The notes below the pieces were generated by a model. It was not told where the DNA came from. It ran no database searches and was given only the letters and a program-made list of their open reading frames with translations. A stretch of DNA of 43,069 bases, from positions 1 to 43,069 of the forward strand of contig JBBRMY010000007.1 of assembly GCA_038230595.1 (NCBI GenBank), in the 5' to 3' direction. The translations under genes were made by a program, and so were the position numbers. Source of the DNA: JBBRMY01 sp038230595. GTDB taxonomy: Bacteria; Bacteroidota; Ignavibacteria; Tepidaquicellales; Tepidaquicellaceae. Below are positions 32,790 to 40,090 of the stretch, one piece after another (position 1 is the stretch's first letter; every line of letters starts with the position of its first letter).

Positions 32790-34892
32790 TTATTTTACAA
32801 GGATCATCTTTTTTGTTTCAGAAAATTTTTCAGTTTCCAACTTATAGAAATAAGCTCCGCTTGGCAACCCTGACGCATTAAATTCATATTGATAAGTTCC
32901 TGCAGTTAAGCTTTCATTTACTAATCTTGAAACTTCCCTGCCTGCATCATCATACACTTTTAACCTTACAAAAGAATTCTGTGCCAAAGAAAAACTAATT
33001 TTTGTCGAAGGATTAAATGGGTTTGGATAATTTTGTGATAATGAAAACTTATCCGGGATATATCCTGAAATATTCTGAATTCCAACAATATCTGAAATAG
33101 AACGCTTCCATACCGATTGATTGTAAAGACCTGTAAAAATGTTATTGTTCAAAACTAATAAAGGTAAAATGTTTCCTGAGGAAACAAATTCAAAACCCTG
33201 ATTTTTAGATATCCAACTCAATCCACTATTTGAAGAGATGTAAATTCCCCGATCCGTTCCTGCAAATAATTTATTGTTTGAAAGGGTTAGAGAATAAACA
33301 AAAATTCCGTTTGTTGGTAATCCTGAACTAAAACTTTGCCAACTCAAACCATTATTTGTTGATCGCAAAACTTGGCCATAAGTTCCTGCATAAATTTTCA
33401 TTGAATCAGAATATGCAAAACAAAAAACCATATCAGAAGAAGACCCACTTACAGGTGTCCAATTAATTCCGTCATTTGTAGAAATATAAATACCCCATGT
33501 GTTTGTTCCTGCAAACAATACATTATTGTTTGCTCCGATTGATCTGGCAAATTGTTGTGGTATACCATTACTATGTCCACTCCAACTATCTCCATTGTTT
33601 GTTGAAATATAAACTCCATCGTATGTAGCAGAATATATTTTAGAATTATTAACAATAATTCCATTTACTTGTAATGCTAAATTGGTTAGTCCAATATTAG
33701 AAGAAATCCAGTTATCTCCATTGTTTGTTGATGTAAATATGCCATTATTCGTACCAGCAAAAATTTTTTGTCCGTTGATAGCGAAGCAATTAATTGCCAA
33801 ATCTAGCAATCCATTATTTTTTTGAATCCAATTATCTCCAGTATCGCTTGAAAAATATATTCCATAATTTGATCCAGCTAAAATATTTGAACCAATGTTG
33901 GCTAAACAATTAATATCAATATTGTTTAATTTATATGAATTCAATTGAGACCAATTATATCCACTATTTGTTGAAAGCAACAATCCTAAGCCCGGAATAC
34001 TTCCTATTATATTTGTTCCTATTAATGAAAAGCATGACACTTCACTATTTATAAATTCTGGTATTTCAGACCATGAAAAACCATTGTTAACAGTATGAAA
34101 AGCTCCGGATTTTGTTCCAGCAATAATATTATTTTCCCTACTAATAAGTGAAGTTATTCTTGAATTTGTTATTCCAAAATATACTGTAAACCAAAGTGCT
34201 CCGTTATTAGTTGATTTAAAAACACCTTGATTGTAAGTACCAACATAAATATTTGAAGAATTAAAGGTAATACATTCGACAGAATTGCCAAATATACCAT
34301 TATTGGATAAAATCCAATTCCCACCATTGTTTGTTGAAATATAAATACCTGATCCGCAACATATGTACATATTAGATCCATTTACTGAAATTTTATTCAC
34401 AGTTAAATTTGGAGGTAACCCATTTTGTAACAATGTCCAGCTTATCCCATAATTGGTTGAAGAATAAACTCCTTTGTTATATAATCCGGCATAAATAGTA
34501 GAACCAATTTGAGATAGGCAGGTTACATCTTTGTGAGTTAAATCAATATTTATTGGCGTCCATAGAGCTCCATTGTTTGTAGAAAGAAAAACACCTCCAC
34601 CATATGTTCCAGCGAATATGTTTGAATCAAGAACTATTAGGGATGTTACATATGTGTTTGTCAGACCAACATTTATATTTGTCCAGTTATCTCCACTGTT
34701 AGTTGAAAAAAATATACCACTCTTAGTTCCCGCAAATAATTTAGAATTTAAACTAACAATAGAATTTACAGGACCACCCGTTGGACCATTTGTTTGAGTC
34801 CATTGAGCATTGGAATTTTTGAACAGGAATGAAAATAAAATAATTAAGAGGATCGGAAGTAATACTGAAGATCGGAAGAATGTTTTTTTCAT
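32790..34892 (-). CDS. T9SS-exported repeat protein (predicted beta-propeller)
   Basis: A 700-residue exported protein. Residues 1-29 are a signal peptide (KNSNAQW follows). Residues about 35-605 are about 14 repeats of roughly 40 residues, each with a variant of STNNGDNWxxxNxGL then (V/I)xxLxxxxxxIFAGTxxGxF, that is an Asp-box-like turn (SxNxGxxW) as in YCF48/sialidase-type beta-propellers. Residues about 610-700 are a T9SS sorting domain (FSLSQNYPNPFNPSTKI and GREVSRLVNES, ending KKMILVK). It is predicted to be secreted or surface-attached. No enzymatic residues can be assigned. Base composition is more AT-rich and repetitive than the flanks. Confidence 0.9.
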   Translation of the reverse strand: MKKTFFRSSVLLPILLIILFSFLFKNSNAQWTQTNGPTGGPVNSIVSLNSKLFAGTKSGIFFSTNSGDNWTNINVGLTNTYVTSLIVLDSNIFAGTYGGGVFLSTNNGALWTPINIDLTHKDVTCLSQIGSTIYAGLYNKGVYSSTNYGISWTLLQNGLPPNLTVNKISVNGSNMYICCGSGIYISTNNGGNWILSNNGIFGNSVECITFNSSNIYVGTYNQGVFKSTNNGALWFTVYFGITNSRITSLISRENNIIAGTKSGAFHTVNNGFSWSEIPEFINSEVSCFSLIGTNIIGSIPGLGLLLSTNSGYNWSQLNSYKLNNIDINCLANIGSNILAGSNYGIYFSSDTGDNWIQKNNGLLDLAINCFAINGQKIFAGTNNGIFTSTNNGDNWISSNIGLTNLALQVNGIIVNNSKIYSATYDGVYISTNNGDSWSGHSNGIPQQFARSIGANNNVLFAGTNTWGIYISTNDGINWTPVSGSSSDMVFCFAYSDSMKIYAGTYGQVLRSTNNGLSWQSFSSGLPTNGIFVYSLTLSNNKLFAGTDRGIYISSNSGLSWISKNQGFEFVSSGNILPLLVLNNNIFTGLYNQSVWKRSISDIVGIQNISGYIPDKFSLSQNYPNPFNPSTKISFSLAQNSFVRLKVYDDAGREVSRLVNESLTAGTYQYEFNASGLPSGAYFYKLETEKFSETKKMILVK

Positions 34893-35287
34893 AAAGATCG
34901 ATATTAAAAATGTTTATGAAAAAAGCGTTATAAAAAATAAATAATTACTTTTTAAATTAAACAATATTAAACATTTAAATACATCGTATATTATTATATG
35001 AAATAAAATTATATATAAAAATACTTTTTTTGATACTTGCAAACATATCTGGATTCGAAAGAGAAATGTTTTAAAATCGACCTGATAGGAGAAAATACCT
35101 GTCAGGTCTTTTTTTACAATCCAAAGCCTGAAAACGCGAACATGGAGTCACTAAAAGGTGAAGTTTTAACTTTAGTTCCAACTATATTTTGAATTTTTTC
35201 GAAACATTAATGGATTCATTGGGTTTAAACTGATATACACTGAATTTTTATACAGTGATAAATTTTTTAAACTAACACAAATATATT
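34893..35287. other. 395-base divergent intergenic region
   Basis: Separates the propeller protein (minus) from the DUF6600-type lipoprotein (plus). Apart from the terminator at 35079-35115, it holds an inverted repeat CACTG/CAGTG at 35238-35242 and 35253-35257, about 30 bases before the lipoprotein start, that could be an operator. A 16-codon ORF at 35142-35192 cannot be told from chance. I saw nothing else. The two ends must carry promoters for both genes. Confidence 0.5.
35079..35115 (+). terminator. Orphan intrinsic terminator
   Basis: Stem GACCTGATAGG/CCTGTCAGGTC (one T-G pair), 8-base loop, then seven T at 35109-35115: a strong plus-strand terminator. There is no plus-strand gene between it and 34893, so it ends either a short untranslated RNA or attenuates the transcript of the lipoprotein gene at 35288. 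It resembles the terminator at 39848. Confidence 0.85.
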
Positions 35288-36667
35288 ATGAAAAAACTAA
35301 AATTAATGATCGGCGCAATGGCGATATTGACCGCTTCTGCATCGTTTATTTATTTTCAGGGATGCAACAAGAACGATCAGAAAGTTGCGTCTGATTCCAC
35401 ATCTACGACAAATACTGTTACTTCCACTTATACTGAAACAGATGCGGATCTGATAACAGTTGATTATAAGGATTTCTATGATGCTCTTTCTCCAAAAGGA
35501 GAGTGGATCAAGGTAATGCCTGATGATCTTGGAATTAATGTGAAGACCACTTCTGAAAATGAGCATCCTTATAAATCGATGACCTTTACAGATATTTTCG
35601 GAGTTAACAGCGCATATGCACAGGAAACAGCAAGCGGTGCTTTCTTCGTTTGGAAGCCTGCTCCTGAATTAAACATTGGAGTTAATGCAGGTGCTCCTGT
35701 GGGAACTACAACTACAACAACTACTTCTACTACTGCAGCTACACCTTCAACTTATGTTCCATATTCAAATGGAAAATGGGTTAACACAGATAACGGCTGG
35801 TATTTTCAGGCAGCTACACCTGAAGAAGAAATAGTACACCATTATGGAAGATGGAATTACTCTCCAACATTGGGTTGGGTATGGCTACCGGGAAAAGTAT
35901 GGTCACCGGCATGGGTTGATATGAAAAAAGATGATAAATATATGGCTTGGGCACCGCTTCCATTTGCTTCGAATATCGTAAATGATGCAGTGAAAAATGT
36001 TGTAATACCGGCAGATCGGTATGTAATTGTAGAGCAGCCGCATTTTTTAGATCCTGTATATACCTACAGATATATTGCACCTGATCCTGTTGTTGTTGTC
36101 AGCAACATGAGTGCATTACCCGGACTTGTAGTTGTGAATAACAAAATAGTGAACAGAGGTCCTGAAGTTGTTTATGTAGAAAAAGTAACAGGTCAAAAAG
36201 TTGTCGTATATCCGATAAATAAAGTGGTATCATTCAGCGATGTAAAAGTTAAGGATAATGTAATATATACTTATACTCCTGCATTTAAGAAATTTGATAT
36301 TAAAGAAAATCCTAACAGACCTACAAAAGTAACTACTTTTCTTGAAGCGAGAGAAAAATACGGAAACAAGAACGGTGATATGCAAAAGATGGAAAAGAAG
36401 AACGAAGGTAATAAAGAAGATAATAAAGAAGTAAAAAAAGAAGGAAAAGAAGAAAACAAGGAAATGAAGAAGGAACAAAAAGATAATAAAGACAAGAAAG
36501 AAAAGCCTTATAAGCATGATGACGGAGATAAGAAAACAAAAAAAGATGATGAAAATCATCCTGACCGAAAAAAGGTAGAGAAGCCAAACGTTCCTGTTGA
36601 AAAAGAGCATAAGGATAAGGAAGGCCACGAAAAAGATAAGGGTGACCATGGAAAGAAAGACAAATAA
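35288..36667 (+). CDS. Lipoprotein with DUF6600-type domain and charged tail
   Basis: A 459-residue protein with a signal sequence ending in YFQGC (Cys26), so probably a lipoprotein, though the residue at -3 is not the usual small aliphatic one. Residues about 50-230 carry the Trp-rich DUF6600-like repeats: FYDALSPKGEWIKV, GKWVNTDNGWYF, HYGRWNYSPTLGWVWLPG and VWSPAWVDMKKDDKYMAWAPLP. After residue about 350 comes a highly charged Lys/Glu tail (KKEGKEENKEMKKEQ and similar), probably disordered. The function of the family is unknown; a cell-envelope role is inferred. It ends just before a terminator at 36697. Confidence 0.85.
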   Translation: MKKLKLMIGAMAILTASASFIYFQGCNKNDQKVASDSTSTTNTVTSTYTETDADLITVDYKDFYDALSPKGEWIKVMPDDLGINVKTTSENEHPYKSMTFTDIFGVNSAYAQETASGAFFVWKPAPELNIGVNAGAPVGTTTTTTTSTTAATPSTYVPYSNGKWVNTDNGWYFQAATPEEEIVHHYGRWNYSPTLGWVWLPGKVWSPAWVDMKKDDKYMAWAPLPFASNIVNDAVKNVVIPADRYVIVEQPHFLDPVYTYRYIAPDPVVVVSNMSALPGLVVVNNKIVNRGPEVVYVEKVTGQKVVVYPINKVVSFSDVKVKDNVIYTYTPAFKKFDIKENPNRPTKVTTFLEAREKYGNKNGDMQKMEKKNEGNKEDNKEVKKEGKEENKEMKKEQKDNKDKKEKPYKHDDGDKKTKKDDENHPDRKKVEKPNVPVEKEHKDKEGHEKDKGDHGKKDK

Positions 36668-36696
36668 ATAATTTAAGAAATACTTCAATAAAAAAA

Positions 36697-36732
36697 AGAT
36701 CCGGAATGATTATTCGCTCCGGATCTTTTTTT
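36697..36732 (+). terminator. Intrinsic terminator after the DUF6600-type lipoprotein gene
   Basis: Stem AGATCCGGA (36697-36705) with TCCGGATCT (36718-36726), loop of 12 bases, then a run of seven T. It lies 30 bases after the stop at 36667. Confidence 0.92.
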
Positions 36733-36808
36733 ATAAGGAAAAAATAAGTCCTGTAATATTTCAGCAAAGGGATGTAATTTAAATTCAATTCTTCAATTAA
36801 ATTCAATC

Positions 36809-37147
36809 ATGAAAAAAGCAATTGTGATAATTGTTATTTTAGCTGCTGTTGGTGGTCTTGGATATTTTTTGTATAACACAATGCAGGATGATTACAGTAA
36901 GAATTATGAAAGGCTTAGCAAGGAAGGAAAATCAACTACCGGCACAATAACCAGCATGGAAGACCTGCGTATAACTATCAACAATAACCCCAAGGTAAGG
37001 ATCGGAATAAAATTCACAACAGAGGAAGGAAAAGATTTTGAAGGAACAAATGACATTATTGTCTCCAGAGTTGCAGTACCCCGAAAAGGCGACAATGTAC
37101 ATGTCTTTTACAATCCTTCAAATCCTAAGGATTTTGTTGTAGAGTAA
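36809..37147 (+). CDS. Small membrane-anchored protein, DUF3592-like
   Basis: A 112-residue protein with one N-terminal membrane segment (residues 4-22) followed by a small beta-rich domain: TTGTITSMEDLRI, RIGIKFTTEEGKDFEGTN, and the end GDNVHVFYNPSNPKDFVVE. This matches the DUF3592 pattern of a short membrane anchor plus a domain ending in a VxVxYNPxNPxxxxV motif. The domain should face the periplasm if the N-terminus stays inside. Function unknown. It is separated from the toxin-antitoxin pair by 59 bases. Start ATG at 36809. Confidence 0.75.
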   Translation: MKKAIVIIVILAAVGGLGYFLYNTMQDDYSKNYERLSKEGKSTTGTITSMEDLRITINNNPKVRIGIKFTTEEGKDFEGTNDIIVSRVAVPRKGDNVHVFYNPSNPKDFVVE

Positions 37148-37183
37148 TTAAGAGCTAACATTTTCGGATTTTTATTGTTGGAT

Positions 37184-37208
37184 ATTTGTCTTATATTTAT
37201 GGACAAAT
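37184..37208. promoter_or_regulatory. Inverted repeat covering the antitoxin start
   Basis: ATTTGTC (37184-37190) and GACAAAT (37202-37208) are perfect 7-bp inverted arms around an 11-base AT-rich spacer. The right arm includes the first bases of the ATG at 37207. Xre-type antitoxins usually repress their own promoter, so this is the likely operator; that is inference from family behaviour and position. Confidence 0.55.
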
Positions 37209-37713
37209 GAAAGAGACCATGGAATATAAAAGTTTTGAAGTGAATCTGGAAAAAAAGTTCTCAGTTTTTTTAAAGCGTTCAATCAACCGCCGAAACAATA
37301 ATTGGGACCCAAAAGAGTTAACTTACAATAATTTTTTCTCAAATAAGTTATTAGTTATAAACACAATAAGAACGGGCATCCCTTATTCATTATTTCTTTC
37401 AATTAAAGCTTTTGCTCCTTTTAGTGAAACTGATTGGGCAGCATTTTTAAATATTTCACCTAAATCCCTCCACCGATATAAACTATTGTCCAAGCATTTT
37501 AAACCTGCCCAATCTGAAAAAATAATTGAAATAACTGAGCTTATAAAAACAGGCTTAGACGTATTTGGCAATATGGATAAATTTAAGTTATGGCTTGATA
37601 CTCCAAATTATTCACTTGGAAGCTTAAAACCTATAGAATTAATTAAAAATTCTTATGGAAAGGAACTTGTGTTAAGTGAATTGGTCAGAATAGATCACGG
37701 GATCCTGGTCTAA
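37207..37713 (+). CDS. Xre/MbcA/ParS-type antitoxin of a RES toxin pair
   Basis: A 168-residue antitoxin from ATG at 37207 (a TTG at 37186 would add seven residues, but it lies in the inverted repeat). The N-terminal two thirds is a helical Xre-like region (PFSETDWAAFLNISPKSLHRY as the HTH). The C-terminal toxin-binding (DUF2384) domain is clear: IKTGLDVFGNMDKFKLWLDTP, then SLGSLKPIELI and VLSELVRIDHGI. It neutralises the RES toxin encoded one base downstream and is likely to bind the operator at its own start. The pair is compact and between unrelated genes, consistent with horizontal acquisition. Start choice is moderate. Confidence 0.9.
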   Translation: MKETMEYKSFEVNLEKKFSVFLKRSINRRNNNWDPKELTYNNFFSNKLLVINTIRTGIPYSLFLSIKAFAPFSETDWAAFLNISPKSLHRYKLLSKHFKPAQSEKIIEITELIKTGLDVFGNMDKFKLWLDTPNYSLGSLKPIELIKNSYGKELVLSELVRIDHGILV

Positions 37714-37714
37714 G

Positions 37715-38173
37715 ATGCAAGTATTCAGACTTACACGAAAGGAACACTCTTTATTACTTTCAGGAACCGGAGCAGCAATTAAAGGAGCCCGATGGAATTC
37801 CATAGGAGTGGAATTAATTTATACTGCATCAAATAGGTCACTAGCGATGGCAGAAGTAGCAGTACACTTAACTTTAGCCACTTTACCTGCTGATTATGTA
37901 ATGATGACTATATCAATTCCTGATGATATATCCACCACTGCAATAAAAGAACCAAAATTACCTGATAATTGGAATTCATTTCCTTATTCTGCATCAACTC
38001 AAATCATTGGTGACAAGTTCGTTATTCAGAACAAGTACTGCATGTTAAGAACTCCTTCTGCAGTAACTCAGGGAGATTTTAACCTTCTCTTAAACCCTCA
38101 TCACAAGGAATTTTCAAAAATTAAAATACTGAACGTTGAATCATTTCCATTCGATAAACGTATATTCAAATAA
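37715..38173 (+). CDS. RES-domain NAD-degrading toxin
   Basis: A 152-residue toxin of the RES family, which depletes NAD in known members (for example ParT/MbcT type; phosphorylase or ADP-ribosylating activity). The family residues are present: Arg26 in GARWNSIG, Tyr36 in IYTASN and Glu47 in AMAEVAVHL. FVIQNKYCMLRTPSAV and the end NLLLNPHHKEF complete the fold, including the conserved VPSxx-type Ser region. It follows the antitoxin stop by one base. Full-length with no apparent damage, so the module looks active. Start ATG at 37715. Confidence 0.93.
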   Translation: MQVFRLTRKEHSLLLSGTGAAIKGARWNSIGVELIYTASNRSLAMAEVAVHLTLATLPADYVMMTISIPDDISTTAIKEPKLPDNWNSFPYSASTQIIGDKFVIQNKYCMLRTPSAVTQGDFNLLLNPHHKEFSKIKILNVESFPFDKRIFK

Positions 38174-38181
38174 AATTTAAA

Positions 38182-39198
38182 ATGTCACAGAAAAAGATAC
38201 TTATCATAGGCGGTAAAAAATTCGTTGGACGAAGAACACTTGATAAAATGATCGGAGCTGATAAGCTTCTTCTTCATGATTATGATGTTACCCTTTTCAA
38301 CCGCGGAAAAACAAATACCGGTATATATTCCAATCTTGAAACGATCGTTGGTGACAGAATGACCGATGATATTGAAAAGCTGAAAGGAAAAGATTTTGAT
38401 GTGGTGATAGATACTTGCGGATATTATCCGGACTCTATGAGAAAGACTGTTGAAGTTTTAAATGGTAATGTAGACCGCTATATTTTTATTTCAACCTGTT
38501 CTGTCTATGATCTTGACAAAGTTAATGCAGACACCGGTGAGATGAATGAAGATTTTACACTGCTTCCTAATGATGAAGAAAAGGAAAAGGAAAAAAGCAT
38601 GCAGTGGTATGGAAATTATAAAGCTGAGATAGAAAAAATATTGTTAAAAAGTAAATTTGACACCATTATTCTCAGACCTGCTTTAATTTTCGGCAAGTAT
38701 GATCCTACTGACAGATTTTATTACTGGCTTTATAAGATCAGGAACAATAAAAAGCTTCTTGTTCCTGGATCTTCCTTTAATGTAAAAGTTAATCACACAT
38801 TTATAGATGACTTTGCAGACCTCATTGTAGAAGCGATCGAGATCAAGGAGCACAGAAAAATTTATAATGCCACTACGCATGATCCGGTAACACTTCCGGA
38901 GACAATTGAATTTGCATCAGAGCTGTTAAATAAAAAGCCTGAGTATGTCGTAGCTAATGATGATTTTCTTGACAAGAATGATGTTAAGGAATGGCAGGAT
39001 CTTCCGCTCTGGCTTAAAAATATAAATTTTATTTTTGACAATACCCGCCTCAAAGAAGACTTCAAAACTAATCTTACTCCGTTTAAGAGAGCTGTTGAAG
39101 AAACCATTCAGTATTACGATTCGATAAACTGGCCGTTACCTGTAACAGGATTAACCAATGAAAAAGAAGCTGACCTTATCAAAAACCTTCAGCCCTAA
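38182..39198 (+). CDS. NAD-dependent epimerase/dehydratase-family protein
   Basis: A 338-residue extended SDR. The NAD-binding start is KILIIGGKKFVGRRTLDKM (GGxxFVGR), followed by VTLFNRGKTN, VVIDTCGYYPDS, FISTCSVYD, ILRPALIFGKYDPTDRFYYW and NHTFIDDFADLI. This GGTxFVG / NRG subgroup is close to the CSP41/isoflavone-reductase-like SDRs of unclear reaction. A Tyr-Lys pair (YGNYKAEIEKIL) is in the expected place. Only 8 bases after the toxin gene. The substrate cannot be predicted; nothing nearby needs it. Confidence 0.9.
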   Translation: MSQKKILIIGGKKFVGRRTLDKMIGADKLLLHDYDVTLFNRGKTNTGIYSNLETIVGDRMTDDIEKLKGKDFDVVIDTCGYYPDSMRKTVEVLNGNVDRYIFISTCSVYDLDKVNADTGEMNEDFTLLPNDEEKEKEKSMQWYGNYKAEIEKILLKSKFDTIILRPALIFGKYDPTDRFYYWLYKIRNNKKLLVPGSSFNVKVNHTFIDDFADLIVEAIEIKEHRKIYNATTHDPVTLPETIEFASELLNKKPEYVVANDDFLDKNDVKEWQDLPLWLKNINFIFDNTRLKEDFKTNLTPFKRAVEETIQYYDSINWPLPVTGLTNEKEADLIKNLQP

Positions 39199-39293
39199 TT
39201 CATAAACCGTTTTATCATAAATCAGCTTATCACCTGTTTTTGAGTGATTTAAGGTCTTATGTTTTAAATTTTATTTTATTCAAACGAAACTTT

Positions 39294-39321
39294 TTGACGG
39301 AAAAGGAATTTAAACTATAGA
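39294..39321 (+). promoter_or_regulatory. Possible promoter of the lipoprotein gene
   Basis: TTGACG (39294-39299) and TATAGA (39316-39321) are spaced by 16 bases and lie 40 bases before the ATG at 39362. They resemble a classic -35/-10 pair. Bacteroidota-type organisms often use different promoter consensus sequences, so this is tentative. Confidence 0.35.
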
Positions 39322-39361
39322 GCACTATGTTATTAAAAATGTGCTAAATAATTTAACAAAT

Positions 39362-39796
39362 ATGAAAAAAATAAATATTTCTTTACTCCTATTTGCAGCG
39401 TTAATTTTAACAGTTCAGTTCACTCTTACAGGTTGCAATAAAAAGCCCGAGGAAGTAACAGTAATACCTGTTGATACTACAAAAACTGTTACTACTGTTC
39501 AGGTACCTCCTTCGTCACAGGGACCGATTAGTCAGGGACAAACATCTGCAGATGAAAAAAATAAAACTGTTGTTCAGAAAAATACAACGACAACGCCTAC
39601 AAAAACTACAAAAGAAAGAGATATCAGACATAAAAAGATAGGTGATGACAGACATATGAGAGACACTACTTCAGTTAGGCAGCCGCCTGTAATGCCTAAG
39701 ACCATCGAAGAGAAGAACAGAGATAACGATAAGTTAAAACAAGATGAAGCAGATGCAAAAAGAAAAGAGATCGAAAGAAGAAGATTAAATCAATAA
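39362..39796 (+). CDS. Small lipoprotein of unknown function
   Basis: A 144-residue predicted lipoprotein. From ATG at 39362 the signal peptide is basic then hydrophobic and ends in LTGC (Cys25), a good lipobox; an upstream ATG at 39341 would add seven residues ahead of the signal and is less likely. The remainder is a Thr/Pro/Gln-rich middle followed by a charged tail with KRKEIERRRLNQ. No domain is recognised and it is probably largely disordered in the periplasm. The style (Cys-Asn-Lys start, charged tail) resembles the DUF6600-type lipoprotein at 35288, but the sequences do not align. A terminator follows at 39848. Confidence 0.75.
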   Translation: MKKINISLLLFAALILTVQFTLTGCNKKPEEVTVIPVDTTKTVTTVQVPPSSQGPISQGQTSADEKNKTVVQKNTTTTPTKTTKERDIRHKKIGDDRHMRDTTSVRQPPVMPKTIEEKNRDNDKLKQDEADAKRKEIERRRLNQ

Positions 39797-39803
39797 AAAT
39801 AAG

Positions 39804-39829
39804 CATTCCCGGTTGTGAAATCCGGAATG
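39804..39829. repeat. Short hairpin CATTCCCGG/CCGGAATG
   Basis: Inverted arms with one bulged base flank TTGTGAAAT, 7 bases after the lipoprotein stop and 19 bases before the terminator. It may stabilise the 3' end or be a remnant of the ATTCC-type intergenic repeat seen elsewhere in this window. Confidence 0.5.
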
Positions 39830-39847
39830 GAGAATTAATAATAGCGA

Positions 39848-39880
39848 GACCTGAAGATGAAAATCTTCAGGTCTTTTTTT
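39848..39880 (+). terminator. Intrinsic terminator after the small lipoprotein gene
   Basis: Perfect 11-bp stem GACCTGAAGAT/ATCTTCAGGTC with a GAAA tetraloop, then seven T at 39874-39880. A strong terminator 51 bases after the stop codon. From here to 40090 the sequence is AT-rich and holds nothing else I could identify. Confidence 0.95.
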
Positions 39881-40090
39881 ATGCATAAAGAGTTAAACTG
39901 GTTTAGGTTTTAATGAATTAAACATACATTCCCTCCGACATTGAAAACTTAGAAGATCATATATACAATCAAACTCTCGAAATTTACCCTATAAACTGAA
40001 CCAAAATTTAATATTCAAATATTCATTTTACATTTTTATATCTTATCACTATCCTTATTTTTAAGCTTACAATAATAAAACTTTATTTAT

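Noticed and set aside
35142..35192. 16-codon ORF after the orphan terminator
   Set aside because: Too short to distinguish from chance; no ribosome-binding evidence and its start lies 26 bases beyond the T-run, so it could be a leader peptide but nothing supports that.
34893..35287. Retron or known riboswitch
   Set aside because: No reverse transcriptase is nearby and no recognisable conserved riboswitch core was found by eye; only a terminator and a short inverted repeat are supported.
36230..36806. Minus-strand ORFs of 74-157 codons across the lipoprotein tail
   Set aside because: The Lys/Glu-rich plus strand reads as Phe/Leu/Ser-rich on the other strand, giving false membrane-like ORFs.
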